Positions 25,429-34,289 of a stretch of DNA of 64,000 nt are shown here, piece after piece. The position numbers and the translations under genes are program-made. The notes under the pieces were generated by a model. That model saw only the letters and a program-made list of their open reading frames with translations, had not been told where the DNA came from and ran no database searches. The stretch spans positions 2,403,001 to 2,467,000 of the forward strand of contig NZ_CP090059.1 of the NCBI RefSeq assembly GCF_021391395.1. Reading direction: 5' to 3'. Numbering within the stretch: position 1 is the first letter of the stretch; each line of letters opens with the position of its first letter. This DNA comes from Sphingomonas cannabina (GTDB taxonomy: Bacteria > Pseudomonadota > Alphaproteobacteria > Sphingomonadales > Sphingomonadaceae).

Positions 25429-27190
25429 CTATGTCGCCGTCGCGCTCGACTATGCGAAGCGCGCGGCGGCCGACAAGAAGCAGCTCAAGCACTGCAAATG
25501 GGTTCGCCTCGCGGCGCAGCGCCACCTCGACGACCTGAAGCGGGCGAAGGGGAGGGGGTGGGGATATTACTTCGACCCTTGGCACGCCAACGATGTCTGC
25601 GACTTCATCGAGAAGCTGCCGCACATCGAAGGCGTCTGGGACAAGCCGACGATCGTCCTGGAGCCGGTGCAGATTTTCATCCTGACCGTCGTATTCGGAT
25701 GGCGGCGGCGCGACACCGGGCTGCGCCGGTTCACGATGGTCTATCAGGAGATGGCTCGCAAGAACGCGAAGTCGACCCTGACTGCGGGGATATCGCTCTA
25801 CTGCCTGTGCTGCGAGGGGGAGGTCGGGCCGCAGATCCTGACGGTGGCGACGACCTTCGACCAGGCGAAGAAGGTGTTCCATCCGGCCAAGCGGATGGTG
25901 GAGAAGACCCCCGAATTGCAGGAGGCGTTCGGGCTGACGCCGTGGGCGAAGTCGATCACCTGCGACGACAACGGCGGCTACATGCAGCCCCTGCATGCCA
26001 AGTCGAAATCGCAGGATGGTCACAACCCGCATCTCGTGACGCTGGACGAGTTCCACGCCCACGCTGACCGCGGCCTATTCGACGTGATGCGGTCGGCGTT
26101 CGGCGCGCGCAAGCAGCCGCTGATGTGGATCATCACCACGGCCGGCCCGAATATTCACGGCCCCTGTTACGAGGAGCGGACCTTCATCACCAAGGTGCTG
26201 GAGCGGTCGATCGAGGCTGATCACTATTTCGGGATCATCTTCACTCTAGATACTGCTGAGATGTACGGGGACGATCGGAAGGACGGCGATGATCCTTTCG
26301 ACCAGCGCTTCTGGATCAAGGCGAATCCGCTGCTTGGAAAGGCGGTCGATCTCAAGGGGTTGCGCGAAGCGGCACTGGAGGCCCAGCAAAACCCGGCGGC
26401 GGAAGGCGACTTCAAGACCAAGCGCCTGAACATCTGGTCTGGCGCGCTGTCCGCATGGCTCAACGTTGCCCAGTGGGTGAAGTGCGGCGATCCGTCCCTG
26501 TCGCTGGACGATTTCGCGGGGCTGGATTGCTACATCGGCGCCGATCTGTCGAACGTCGACGACATGTCGGCGATCGTGTTGGCCGCGGACAGGAACGGCC
26601 AGTTGCTGGTGAAGCCCTGGTTCTTTGTCCCGCAGGCGCGGCTCGAGAGCCAGGACAATGCGATCAAGCAGGTGACTGACCTCTACAAACGATGGGTGGA
26701 TCAGGGGCACCTCACCGCGACCGAAGGGGACTTCATCGATCACCGGGTGATCGAGGCGCAAATCCGCTCTCTTAAGGAGAGGCTGGCCGCGCGCAAGGCG
26801 ACGTTCGACCAGTGGAACAGCGGCCTCGCCATGGCATCCCGTCTTAACGAGGACTTCGGCGATCCGGACGAGCCCTTCGCCGTCCAGATGGCGAAGAACG
26901 CGAAGAATGCGACAGACCCGGCGAGGGCGATCGAAGCGCGCGTCAGGGCGGGACCCGCACGATTGCGGCATGACGGAAATCCGGTGCTGACCTGGCACGT
27001 CAGCAACGCAGTCGTGGATCGCCGCGTCGACGGCAGTCTCCTTCCCAAGAAGGAGACCCCGAACAGTCAGAACAAGATCGACGGAGTGGACGCCATGATC
27101 AACGCGACTGCTCCACTCCTTCTTCCGGAAGACGAGAGCCCCGGCATGGATGATTATCTCGCCGCGCTGCGAGCACGGGCCGCGGCATGA
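25370..27190 (+). CDS. terL: Terminase large subunit
   Basis: A 606-residue packaging ATPase/nuclease. The Walker A-like MARKNAKST lies at residues 128-136, Walker B in LVTLDEFHAHAD, coupling motif in WIITTAGPN, and the RNase H-like nuclease domain carries GADLSNVDDMSAIVL and a late D in IDGVDAMINA. Size and motifs match HK97/phiC31-type terminases. Start ATG 25370 is in the end of terS; shorter starts would cut into conserved sequence. Confidence 0.95.
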   Translation: MTRARAAIGLPATDTGHARDYVAVALDYAKRAAADKKQLKHCKWVRLAAQRHLDDLKRAKGRGWGYYFDPWHANDVCDFIEKLPHIEGVWDKPTIVLEPVQIFILTVVFGWRRRDTGLRRFTMVYQEMARKNAKSTLTAGISLYCLCCEGEVGPQILTVATTFDQAKKVFHPAKRMVEKTPELQEAFGLTPWAKSITCDDNGGYMQPLHAKSKSQDGHNPHLVTLDEFHAHADRGLFDVMRSAFGARKQPLMWIITTAGPNIHGPCYEERTFITKVLERSIEADHYFGIIFTLDTAEMYGDDRKDGDDPFDQRFWIKANPLLGKAVDLKGLREAALEAQQNPAAEGDFKTKRLNIWSGALSAWLNVAQWVKCGDPSLSLDDFAGLDCYIGADLSNVDDMSAIVLAADRNGQLLVKPWFFVPQARLESQDNAIKQVTDLYKRWVDQGHLTATEGDFIDHRVIEAQIRSLKERLAARKATFDQWNSGLAMASRLNEDFGDPDEPFAVQMAKNAKNATDPARAIEARVRAGPARLRHDGNPVLTWHVSNAVVDRRVDGSLLPKKETPNSQNKIDGVDAMINATAPLLLPEDESPGMDDYLAALRARAAA

Positions 27191-28494
27191 CCTTCCGGCA
27201 GAAGGCCGCAGCGATCATCCGGCGGACGCTTACCCTCCTCGATCCGGCGAGCTGGAGAGGCGTCTTCACCGGCGTCAGCACCTCGGGCAAAACGGTCACC
27301 GCCACCGACGCGATGACGATTTCGACGGTGTGGGCATGCACCCGTCTCGTCGCCGGCACCATCTCGTCGCTGCCGCTGATGGTCTATCGTGACGGCGCTG
27401 GCGACAGCCGCAAGGTTGCCAAGGATCATCCGCTTTACGCGCTGCTGCACGATAGCCCGAACGCGGACCAGAGTGCGCTCGATTTCTGGCAGTTCATCTG
27501 CGTCTCGCTGGAGCTTTGGGGCAACGCCTTCGCGCGGATCGAACGTGGCGCGGGCCGGCGCATCGTGGCGCTGACGCCGATCCGGCCGGATGTGATGCAG
27601 GTCCGCCGTCTGACCGACGGCTCGATCCAGTATACCTATGTCGACCAGGGGAAGGCCCACACCGTCGGCCAAGACGAGATGTTCCATATCCGCGGCTTCG
27701 GCGGTGCGCCGCTTGGCGGGTTGTCGACGCTGTCGTTCGGTCGCAACTCGTTCGGCCTGGCGATGTCCACCGACGAGGCGGCGGCCCACGTCTATAAGAA
27801 CGGCCTGCGTCCGAGCGGCGTCCTCAAGACCAACGACAATCAGACTCTCAAGCCGGACCAGCGTGCGGACATCTACAAATATGTCGTCGAGCCGTTCGCA
27901 GGGGACAACAGCGGCAAGCCGCTGGTGCTCGAAGCCGGGCTCAGCTGGCAGTCGATTTCGATCAGCGCCGACGACGCGCAGATGATCCAGAGCCGGCAGT
28001 TCTCGGTCGAGGACTGCTGCCGCTGGTTCGGCGTGCCGCCGCATATGGTTGGCCACACCGCCGGCAACACCCGGCTGGGCAGCAGCATCGAGCAGCAGAC
28101 GCTGGGATGGATGGTGTTCGGCCTCCGCGAGCGTCTCAAGCGCATCGAGCAGGCGGTGATGAAGCAGCTGCTCACCGCGGCCGAGCGGCTGACGGTGACC
28201 GTCGAGTTCAACTTCGAGGGCCTGCTGCGGGCCGACAGCGCAGGTCGCGCAGCCTTCTATTCCGCGATGGTCCAGAACGGCATCATGACGCGCAACGAGG
28301 TCCGTCGCCTCGAAAACCTGCCGCCGATCGAGGGCGGCGACGACCTGACGATCCAGTCGAACATGATTCCCGTGTCCAAGCTCGGCGAGATCACCAGCAC
28401 CGGCAGCGAAGCCGCCCGGCGCTCGATCATCGACTGGCTGTTCCCGGAAGGGATGCCGGCGAAGTCGGCGCTCTACGAAAAGGAAGATGCGTGA
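27187..28494 (+). CDS. HK97-family portal protein
   Basis: A 435-residue protein forming the dodecameric portal at one capsid vertex. Hallmarks: ISTVWACTRLVAGTISSLPLMVY near the N-terminus, HPLYALLHDSPNADQSALDFWQ, GNAFARI, and a C-terminal GVPPHMVGHTAGNTRLGSSIEQQ typical of the HK97 portal. ATGA overlap with terL; the stop overlaps the protease start. Confidence 0.95.
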   Translation: MTFRQKAAAIIRRTLTLLDPASWRGVFTGVSTSGKTVTATDAMTISTVWACTRLVAGTISSLPLMVYRDGAGDSRKVAKDHPLYALLHDSPNADQSALDFWQFICVSLELWGNAFARIERGAGRRIVALTPIRPDVMQVRRLTDGSIQYTYVDQGKAHTVGQDEMFHIRGFGGAPLGGLSTLSFGRNSFGLAMSTDEAAAHVYKNGLRPSGVLKTNDNQTLKPDQRADIYKYVVEPFAGDNSGKPLVLEAGLSWQSISISADDAQMIQSRQFSVEDCCRWFGVPPHMVGHTAGNTRLGSSIEQQTLGWMVFGLRERLKRIEQAVMKQLLTAAERLTVTVEFNFEGLLRADSAGRAAFYSAMVQNGIMTRNEVRRLENLPPIEGGDDLTIQSNMIPVSKLGEITSTGSEAARRSIIDWLFPEGMPAKSALYEKEDA

Positions 28495-29192
28495 TGCTGA
28501 TGCACTTCAAGCACGGTCAGCTGAAGGTTCGCGACTTCACGCTGTCGATCAAGGCCGCGGACATCGCCGAGGACGGCACGTTTACCGGCTACGGTTCGGT
28601 GTTCGGTGGCGATCCGGACAGTTATGGCGAGGTCGTCGCCAAGGGCGCTTTCACCGAGAGCCTGCAGGAGTTGCTCGCCAAGGGGCGGATCGTCCCGGTC
28701 CTGTGGCAGCACCGCGCGGCCGAGCCGATCGGTGTATATACCTCGATCGAGGAGGACGAGCACGGGCTCAAGGTCACCGGCCGGCTTCTGATCGACGACG
28801 TCGCGCAGGCGCGCGAGGCATATGCCCTGCTCAAGGCCGGCGCCGTCACCGGCCTGTCGATCGGCTATTGGGTGCGGCAGGCGAGCTACGACGAGAAGAC
28901 CGGCATCCGGACGCTGATCAAGCTGGACCTGGTCGAGGTCAGTCTCGTCACCTTCCCCGCGAAGGATGACGCCCGCGTCGAAGCCGTGAAGTTCAAGCTC
29001 GAGCGCGGCCAGCTTCCCACGAAACCCGAGTTCGAGAAGGCACTGCGCGAGGCTTTTCCCTTCTCGAAGTCTCAGGCCGCGGCGATCGCCAGCCACGGCC
29101 TGGATTACCTGCTCCGGAGCGAGTCCGAGAGCGCCGGCGATCTCAAATCCATCTCCGACACCCTCGCAGGCTTCCGCCTGCCCAAGCTCTAG
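28494..29192 (+). CDS. HK97-family prohead protease (S78)
   Basis: A 232-residue assembly protease. FTGYGSVFGGDPDSYGEVVAKGAF is the family opening; the catalytic pair is His73 in LWQHRAAEPIG and Ser122 in TGLSIGYWV. It cleaves the N-terminal delta domain from the major capsid protein and then itself. Start 28494 shares bases with the portal stop (TGATG). Confidence 0.95.
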   Translation: MLMHFKHGQLKVRDFTLSIKAADIAEDGTFTGYGSVFGGDPDSYGEVVAKGAFTESLQELLAKGRIVPVLWQHRAAEPIGVYTSIEEDEHGLKVTGRLLIDDVAQAREAYALLKAGAVTGLSIGYWVRQASYDEKTGIRTLIKLDLVEVSLVTFPAKDDARVEAVKFKLERGQLPTKPEFEKALREAFPFSKSQAAAIASHGLDYLLRSESESAGDLKSISDTLAGFRLPKL

Positions 29193-29202
29193 GAGCAGTA
29201 CC

Positions 29203-30468
29203 ATGAAGACCAATGCCATGATCGCCGCTGCCGCGGCGGGCACCCTCGCTTCGCCCGAGTTCGGCCGCAAGGACGGCGGCGCGGATCCGGACATCAAGCA
29301 GCTTTCGCGCGACCTGAAGGCGGCGACCGACGAAGTGAAGGAGTTCGCCAAGGAGGCGAAGGAGCGCTTCGAGAAGGGCGAGCAGCTGTCGACCGAGGCC
29401 AAGGAAAAGGCCGACCAGGCGCTCGTCAAGTTCAATGAGCTCTCCGCCACCATGACCGAGGTCGAGCAGAAGCTCGCTCGCCGCGGCGGCGAAGGAGGCG
29501 GCGAGGATCGCAAGTCGATCGGCGCCATGTTCCTTGCCGACGAGAACGTGAAGGCGTTCATGGAGCGTGCGCCGTCCAAGGGCGCGGTCAGCCTCTCCAT
29601 GAAGGCGATCATCACCTCGGCCACGACCGATGCCGATGGTTCGGCCGGCGACCTGATCGTCCCCGACCGCCTCGCCGGTATCGTCGCTCCGCCCGAGCGG
29701 CGCATGACGGTGCGCGACCTGATCACGCCGGGCCGCACCAGCTCGAACTCGATCCAGTTCGTGCAGGAGACCGGCTTCACCAATGCCGCCGCGCCGACCG
29801 CCGAGACGGCGCAGAAGCCGCAGTCGGACCTGAAGTTCGACCTCAAGACCCTGCCGGTCGCGACGATCGCGCACTGGGTCCAGGCGTCGAAGCAGATCCT
29901 GTCGGATGCGCCGATGCTCCAGTCCTACATCGACGGGCGCCTGCGCTACGGTCTCGCCTACGCCGAGGAGCTCCAGCTGCTCAAGGGGGACGGCACCGGC
30001 GCCAACCTGCTCGGGCTGATCCCGCAGGCGACGCCCTATGCCGCGCCCGGCGGGCTGGTCGCCGAGACGATGATCGACCAGCTTCGCTATGCCATGCTGC
30101 AGGCGGTGCTGGCCGAATATCCGGCAACCGGCCACGTGCTCAATCCGATCGATTGGGCGCGGATCGAGACGCTCAAGAACGACATCGGCGAATACATCAT
30201 CGGCAACGCCGCCGATGGCGCAGCGCCGCGCCTGTGGCGTCTGCCGGTGGTCGAGACCCCGGCGATGACGGTCGACAAGTTCCTGACCGGCGCGTTCAAG
30301 CTCGCCGCTCAGGTGTTCGATCGCGAGGACGCCACGGTCGAGCTGAGCACCGAGGACCGTGACAACTTCATCAAGAACCTGGTCACGATCCGCGCCGAGG
30401 AGCGCATCGCGCTGGCGGTGTTCCGCCCCGAGGCGCTGATCTACGGCGACTTCGGCAACGTCGCCTGA
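29203..30468 (+). CDS. Major capsid protein, HK97 fold
   Basis: A 421-residue capsid precursor. Residues about 27-90 are a charged coiled coil (delta/scaffold domain), the processing site should be near residue 115-125, and the mature part has DGSAGDLIVPDRLAGIV, NSIQFVQETGFTNAA (N-arm/E-loop region), VATIAHWVQASKQIL and LNPIDWARIETLKN. Followed by a strong terminator, which fits its need for high expression. Confidence 0.95.
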   Translation: MKTNAMIAAAAAGTLASPEFGRKDGGADPDIKQLSRDLKAATDEVKEFAKEAKERFEKGEQLSTEAKEKADQALVKFNELSATMTEVEQKLARRGGEGGGEDRKSIGAMFLADENVKAFMERAPSKGAVSLSMKAIITSATTDADGSAGDLIVPDRLAGIVAPPERRMTVRDLITPGRTSSNSIQFVQETGFTNAAAPTAETAQKPQSDLKFDLKTLPVATIAHWVQASKQILSDAPMLQSYIDGRLRYGLAYAEELQLLKGDGTGANLLGLIPQATPYAAPGGLVAETMIDQLRYAMLQAVLAEYPATGHVLNPIDWARIETLKNDIGEYIIGNAADGAAPRLWRLPVVETPAMTVDKFLTGAFKLAAQVFDREDATVELSTEDRDNFIKNLVTIRAEERIALAVFRPEALIYGDFGNVA

Positions 30469-30485
30469 CGTCATCTCGGACCTTC

Positions 30486-30515
30486 GGAGGGCGGTTTCGG
30501 CCGCCCTCCTTTCTC
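30486..30515 (+). terminator. Rho-independent terminator after the capsid gene
   Basis: GGAGGGCGG (30486-30494) and CCGCCCTCC (30501-30509) form a 9-bp stem with a TTTCGG loop, followed by TTTCTC. It would terminate part of late transcription after the capsid gene unless read through by the antiterminated polymerase. Confidence 0.85.
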
Positions 30516-30552
30516 GACCGCCGTCCGCGACGGTCCAGAAAGGAGATGAGCG

Positions 30553-30819
30553 ATGAAAATCAAGGTTCTCCGCGACTATAGCGGTCAGGAAGGCACTGAC
30601 GTTGACAAGAACGTCCTCGCCGGTTCGGAGCACGTCGTCACCCGCGCGCGTGCCGCCGAGCTTCTGGCGGTCGGCTTGGTCGAGGCCGTCGGCGACGACG
30701 AGCATCCCGACGACGCCGAGGCGAAGGAAGGCGAGAAGGCCATGCAGCCGATCGCCAACAAGGCCGCCCCGACGCACCAGAACAAGGCGGTCGCCAAGCC
30801 CAAGGCTGCGAAGGCTTGA
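30553..30819 (+). CDS. Small phage head-region protein
   Basis: An 88-residue protein: MKIKVLRDYSGQEGTDVDKNVLAGSEHVVTRARAAELLAVGLVEAV, then a Lys/Ala-rich acidic-basic tail. The first half resembles small head-region proteins often found between capsid and connector genes. AAAGGAGATGAGCG gives a strong ribosome-binding site. Function unknown. Confidence 0.72.
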   Translation: MKIKVLRDYSGQEGTDVDKNVLAGSEHVVTRARAAELLAVGLVEAVGDDEHPDDAEAKEGEKAMQPIANKAAPTHQNKAVAKPKAAKA

Positions 30820-30821
30820 TC

Positions 30822-31385
30822 ATGCGCGTGGTCGTCGTCGTGCCACCGGACCCGGTCGTCACCTGGGCAGATGCCGACGCTCATCTGAAGCTTGACGGCG
30901 ATACCGAGCAGCAGGCCGAGGTCGAGGCGATGATCGCGGCGGCGACGCAGCATATCGACGGTCCGGATGGTTGGCTTGGCCGCTCCCTGGGCATCCAGAC
31001 ATTGGAGGTCAGTCTCGACCGTTTCGATGCCGGCGGGATCATCCTTCCGTTCCCGCCGATCTCTTCCGTAACGACCGTCAGCTACATCGACACCAATGGG
31101 CTTGAGCAGACGCTCGACAGCTCGGCATATCGCCTGCTTGGGGATCGCCTGGTGCCTGTATTCGGCGGCGCGTGGCCGGAGACGCGTTCTGAGGAGGAGG
31201 CGGTCACGATCCGCTTCGTCGCCGGCTACGATCAGCTGCCCGCGCCGATCCGCGCCGCTATCCTCCTGATGGTCGGCGACCTTTACCGCAACCGCGGTGA
31301 GGCGGTGATCGGCGCGGGGTCGTCGAAGGTCGATATGTCGCCGACGGTTCGCAACCTGCTCGCGCCGTTCCGGGTGTGGCGCTGA
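30822..31385 (+). CDS. Head-tail connector protein (gp6 / phiE125 gp8-like)
   Basis: A 187-residue adaptor that sits below the portal. WADADAHLKLDGDTEQQAEVEAMIAAATQHID is the typical N-terminal helix region; PPISSVTTVSYIDTNGLEQTLDSSAYRLLGD and PAPIRAAILLMVGDLYRNR follow in the family order. Start ATG 30822, next to the previous stop. Confidence 0.88.
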   Translation: MRVVVVVPPDPVVTWADADAHLKLDGDTEQQAEVEAMIAAATQHIDGPDGWLGRSLGIQTLEVSLDRFDAGGIILPFPPISSVTTVSYIDTNGLEQTLDSSAYRLLGDRLVPVFGGAWPETRSEEEAVTIRFVAGYDQLPAPIRAAILLMVGDLYRNRGEAVIGAGSSKVDMSPTVRNLLAPFRVWR

Positions 31386-31732
31386 TGGCCGGCCTCGATG
31401 CAGGGACGCTCGACCGGCGCATCCGGATCGAGCGGTTTGGGCTGGTGAAGAACGAATATGGCGACTGGGTGGAGGGATTCTCCACCCTCGCGTCGGTCTC
31501 GGCACAGGTCATCCCGGGTCAGGGATCGGAGCGCCTTGCAGATGCTCAGGTGACGGCAACGGCACCGGCGGTGTTCGTCATTCGCTGGTCGTCAAGGGTG
31601 GCGGACCTGAACGCGAAGGACCGCATCCGCTACCCGTCCACCGATCAAGGACGAGCCTACGACATCCAGCGTGTCGAGGAGATTGGCCGGCGCGACGGGT
31701 TGCGGATCATGGCGGTGGCGAGCGCGGATTGA
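31385..31732 (+). CDS. Head-tail adaptor (SPP1 gp16/HK97 gp7-like)
   Basis: A 115-residue protein: LDRRIRIERFGLVKNEYGDWVEGFSTLASVSAQVIPGQGSERL and a final RDGLRIMAVA strand. This is the head-tail joining (phage_H_T_join) pattern. It overlaps neighbours by TGATG. Confidence 0.88.
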   Translation: MAGLDAGTLDRRIRIERFGLVKNEYGDWVEGFSTLASVSAQVIPGQGSERLADAQVTATAPAVFVIRWSSRVADLNAKDRIRYPSTDQGRAYDIQRVEEIGRRDGLRIMAVASAD

Positions 31733-32244
31733 TGGCCCGGCCGATCATCAGCGTGCGCGTGGATGGCCTCAAGGATCTGGATGCCTCCCTCGGCGAGCTT
31801 CCAAAGGCGACCGCGCGCAATGTTCTTCGCCGCACCGGATTGGCCGCGCTGGTGCCCTTCGTCGACGCAGTGAAGCGGCTGGCACCTGTGGACGAGCCGA
31901 GCGCGACGCCGGACAGGCCGGCCGGAAAGTATCGTGACAGCTGGCACACCGGCACTCGGCTGAACAAGAACCAGGCGCGGCAGGCGCGCAAAGAGGGCAA
32001 ATCCTTCGTCGAGGTCTATGCCGGCACCGACGATCCGCTTGGCATTCTACTCGAATACGGCACCGGCGAGCGCGAGCAGAAATCGACGGGACGCGAGACT
32101 GGCAATGTCGACCCGCACCCACATGGGCGTCCGGCATGGGATGAAACCAGCGGGCAAGTGCTTGAGAACGTGAAGTACGGGCTCGGTGCCGAGATCGACA
32201 AGGCGGCGAAGCGCCTGGCGCGCAAGGCGGCGCGGAAAGGCTGA
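31732..32244 (+). CDS. HK97 gp10-like tail-completion protein
   Basis: A 170-residue protein: VRVDGLKDLDASLGELPKATARNVLRRTGLAALVPFVDAVKRLAP, YAGTDDPLGILLEYGTGERE, HPHGRPAWDETSGQVLE. The LEYGT and PHGRPAWD motifs are typical of HK97 gp10-like neck/tail-completion proteins. Confidence 0.9.
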   Translation: MARPIISVRVDGLKDLDASLGELPKATARNVLRRTGLAALVPFVDAVKRLAPVDEPSATPDRPAGKYRDSWHTGTRLNKNQARQARKEGKSFVEVYAGTDDPLGILLEYGTGEREQKSTGRETGNVDPHPHGRPAWDETSGQVLENVKYGLGAEIDKAAKRLARKAARKG

Positions 32245-32247
32245 TCC

Positions 32248-32637
32248 ATGTCCATGACTGCGGCGCTGCGCGATCGGCTCATCTCGGCCGGCCTTGCGGA
32301 AGGGCGCGTATATCGTGACGAGCGCCTCCAGAGTTCGCCGCTGCCGGCATTGGTGTTGTTCGTGGTCAGCGATCCACGGCCGAGCACATACGACGGCCGA
32401 CAGGATCTGCGGGAAACGCGTGTCCAGTTCGACTGCATGGGCAGTACCCGCGGCGACGCCGACGCTCTCGCCGAGCAGGTGATCAACACGGCCGAGGGGG
32501 CGGTCACGATCGGCAACGTCAGGTTTCACCGCATCTTCTTCGAGGGCCCGCGCCACACCTGGGGCCTCGCCCCCGACGGCTCTCGAACCTTCGTTTCTTC
32601 GCTGGACGGGCTCGTCTGGCACTCACCGGCCAACTGA
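32248..32637 (+). CDS. Tail-completion protein (DUF3168)
   Basis: A 129-residue protein: ALRDRLISAGLAEGRVYRDERLQSSPLPALVLFVVSDPRPSTYDG...RVQFDCMGSTRGDADALAEQVINT. The DUF3168/gpU-like pattern terminates the tail tube at the head side. Position between the gp10-like and tail tube genes agrees. Confidence 0.88.
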   Translation: MSMTAALRDRLISAGLAEGRVYRDERLQSSPLPALVLFVVSDPRPSTYDGRQDLRETRVQFDCMGSTRGDADALAEQVINTAEGAVTIGNVRFHRIFFEGPRHTWGLAPDGSRTFVSSLDGLVWHSPAN

Positions 32638-32648
32638 GGAGAATAGCC

Positions 32649-33110
32649 ATGCCGGAAACACAGGCCATGATCGGCTATGGCACTCGGGTCTTCATGCAGG
32701 CAACGCCCGAGGCCACGGTTCTTACCGAACTCGGAGAGGTGACAAACGTCGGCCTACCTAACGAGCAGCGAGCAAAAGTTCAGGCCACCCACTACATGAG
32801 CCCCGAGGAGACGCATGAATACATCTCTGGCTTGATCGATCCCGGCGACGCCCCGATGACGATTAACTGGGTGCCCGGAAAGCCGACGGACACGCTTCTC
32901 AGCGCGGCGAAGGCGGATGGCAAGCGCCGCCTCTTCAGGGTCGTGCCGCCCGGTGGCCGGCAATATACCTACCCCGTCATCGTGACAGGGAAGGCACCCG
33001 CCATTCCGATCGACGACAAGATGACCTGTGAGATGACGCTCGGGATTGCCGGAGCGGTTGTCGAGGTCGCCGCCTTCGCCGATCCGACGCAAATCGAGGA
33101 GGCCCCGTAA
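32649..33110 (+). CDS. Major tail tube protein
   Basis: A 153-residue protein with ELGEVTNVGLPNEQRAKVQATHYMSPEETHEYISGLIDPGDAPMTINWVPG, the pattern of lambda gpV/GTA-type tail tube proteins. It polymerises into the non-contractile tail. A GGAGAA ribosome-binding site precedes it; it touches the next gene (TAATG). Confidence 0.9.
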   Translation: MPETQAMIGYGTRVFMQATPEATVLTELGEVTNVGLPNEQRAKVQATHYMSPEETHEYISGLIDPGDAPMTINWVPGKPTDTLLSAAKADGKRRLFRVVPPGGRQYTYPVIVTGKAPAIPIDDKMTCEMTLGIAGAVVEVAAFADPTQIEEAP

Positions 33111-33472
33111 TGGCGACGCCTGACGGCAGGGTAGCGTTCGAAACCGGCGGCAAAGCCTACGAGCTCCAGTTCACGATCAACCGGATGTGCGTGCTCGAGG
33201 ACCATCTCGACACCGACATCATGAGGATCGGCATGGAGCTCGATCGCGGCGTGAGCATGAAAACCCTGCGGGCGCTGTTCTGGGCCGGCCTCGGCGAGAA
33301 GGAGATGACGCTCGCCCATGCAGGCGAGGTGATCGACGCGCTTGGCGTCAAGCGGGCCGTCGCTGCCGCCACCGAGGCGTTTCGCGCGGCACTCGCAGAT
33401 GATGAAGCTGACGATGACGGGGAGGGGAAAGGGGAGCGAGAAAACCCTCGGAAGGCGGCGACCGCTGGCTGA
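33110..33472 (+). CDS. Tail assembly chaperone, upstream frame (GTA gp10-like)
   Basis: A 120-residue protein: FTINRMCVLEDHLDTDIMRIGMELDRGVSMKTLRALFWAGL...THAGEVIDALG-type sequence (LAHAGEVIDALGVKRA), then an acidic tail DDEADDDGEGKGERE. It corresponds to lambda gpG / GTA gp10-type chaperones that coat the tape measure. The last 50 bases overlap an open -1 frame, the typical place for a programmed frameshift. Confidence 0.85.
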   Translation: MATPDGRVAFETGGKAYELQFTINRMCVLEDHLDTDIMRIGMELDRGVSMKTLRALFWAGLGEKEMTLAHAGEVIDALGVKRAVAAATEAFRAALADDEADDDGEGKGERENPRKAATAG

Positions 33473-33762
33473 GGGCACTGAAGGGGTGGGTCGCGCAAGG
33501 CTTTCCCCCTTCCGAGTTCTGGCAGCAGACGCCGCGAACCCATCAGTCGATCATGCGCGGCGCCGTCGAGCTCCAACGCCGGGCCTATCGTCAGTCGGCA
33601 TGGCAGGCGCAGTGGATCGGCGTCCTCGCACAGGCCGATCCGCGCAAACAGCCGAGCATCGACAAGATGCTGGGGAACAAGCCGAAGCCGATGACCGGAG
33701 AACAGATCGACGCCGCGATGCGCGCATGGGCCGCCGCGGTGAACGTGAAATTTGCCGCTTAG
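33418..33762 (+). CDS. Tail assembly chaperone, -1 frameshift extension
   Basis: This frame is open from 33418 (after a TGA at 33415) to TAG 33760-33762, and encodes WLRALKGWVAQGFPPSEFWQQTPRTHQSIMRGAVELQRR and more. The conserved-looking part GFPPSEFWQQTP lies before the first possible start (ATG 33553), so the segment is best explained as a fusion made by -1 slippage from the 33110 gene within 33418-33470. GGGGAAA at 33424-33430 is the best slip site I can see. Frameshift product about 218 residues. An independent small protein from 33553 is the alternative. Confidence 0.75.
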   Translation, partial: RGGERGARKPSEGGDRWLRALKGWVAQGFPPSEFWQQTPRTHQSIMRGAVELQRRAYRQSAWQAQWIGVLAQADPRKQPSIDKMLGNKPKPMTGEQIDAAMRAWAAAVNVKFAA

Positions 33763-34223
33763 TCGAACTGAACGCCCACAGAGGAGGCTAATGCCAATCT
33801 CTTGCCACTGCGGTATCCATAGGCGCTGACGTGCTCCGTCGTCTGCAAAGGTCGGCGGAGGCTGGAGCAAGAGAGCGCCAGGAGCACGCCTCGCTTGCCA
33901 TCGGCGGGTATATCAGCCCACAGGCGCTCGTCCACGTCCATGCGCGTGTTGTCTGAGCTGATTGACCGGATCAGGCGCGCATTCTGCGCCTGCTCGATCA
34001 AGCGCTGGCATTCCACAACGCGCTCCCGCGAATAGGGCTCGACCACTCGTGCGGTCGACCCGTTGGGACCGGAGCCTATCCCATTGACGAGCCATAGCGC
34101 GATCGCCCCGATCACGGCGGCACCAACGAGTTTCGACCAAGGGAAACCGAAGCGGTAGCCGCAATGTCGGCACACCTGCGCGTCGTCCTGAACCTGCTCG
34201 GCACACTGCGGGCACTTCTTCAT
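33759..34223 (-). CDS. Zinc-ribbon membrane protein, moron in the tail module
   Basis: A 154-residue protein: an N-terminal zinc ribbon MKKCPQCAEQVQDDAQVCRHCGYRFG, then a membrane segment KLVGAAVIGAIALWLVNGIG, then a 95-residue probably periplasmic part. GGGGAGG precedes its ATG on the minus strand. It opposes the tail operon between the chaperone and the tape measure gene, the classic position of an independently expressed lysogenic-conversion gene. Ends overlap the chaperone stop by 4 bp. Function unknown. Confidence 0.82.
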   Translation of the reverse strand: MKKCPQCAEQVQDDAQVCRHCGYRFGFPWSKLVGAAVIGAIALWLVNGIGSGPNGSTARVVEPYSRERVVECQRLIEQAQNARLIRSISSDNTRMDVDERLWADIPADGKRGVLLALSCSSLRRPLQTTEHVSAYGYRSGKRLALASSVGVQFD

Positions 34224-34289
34224 CGGCCACCTCCCCAAGACGGGGGAGGGTAGCCAGCACCACAACGCAAGTCCATTCGGAGGTGACGG

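Noticed and set aside
33425..33431. Lambda-type slippery heptamer GGGAAAG read as the frameshift site
   Set aside because: The heptamer is present, but in the upstream gene it is read GGG AAA G, not G GGA AAG, so the standard simultaneous slippage does not apply; GGGGAAA one base earlier is the better candidate.
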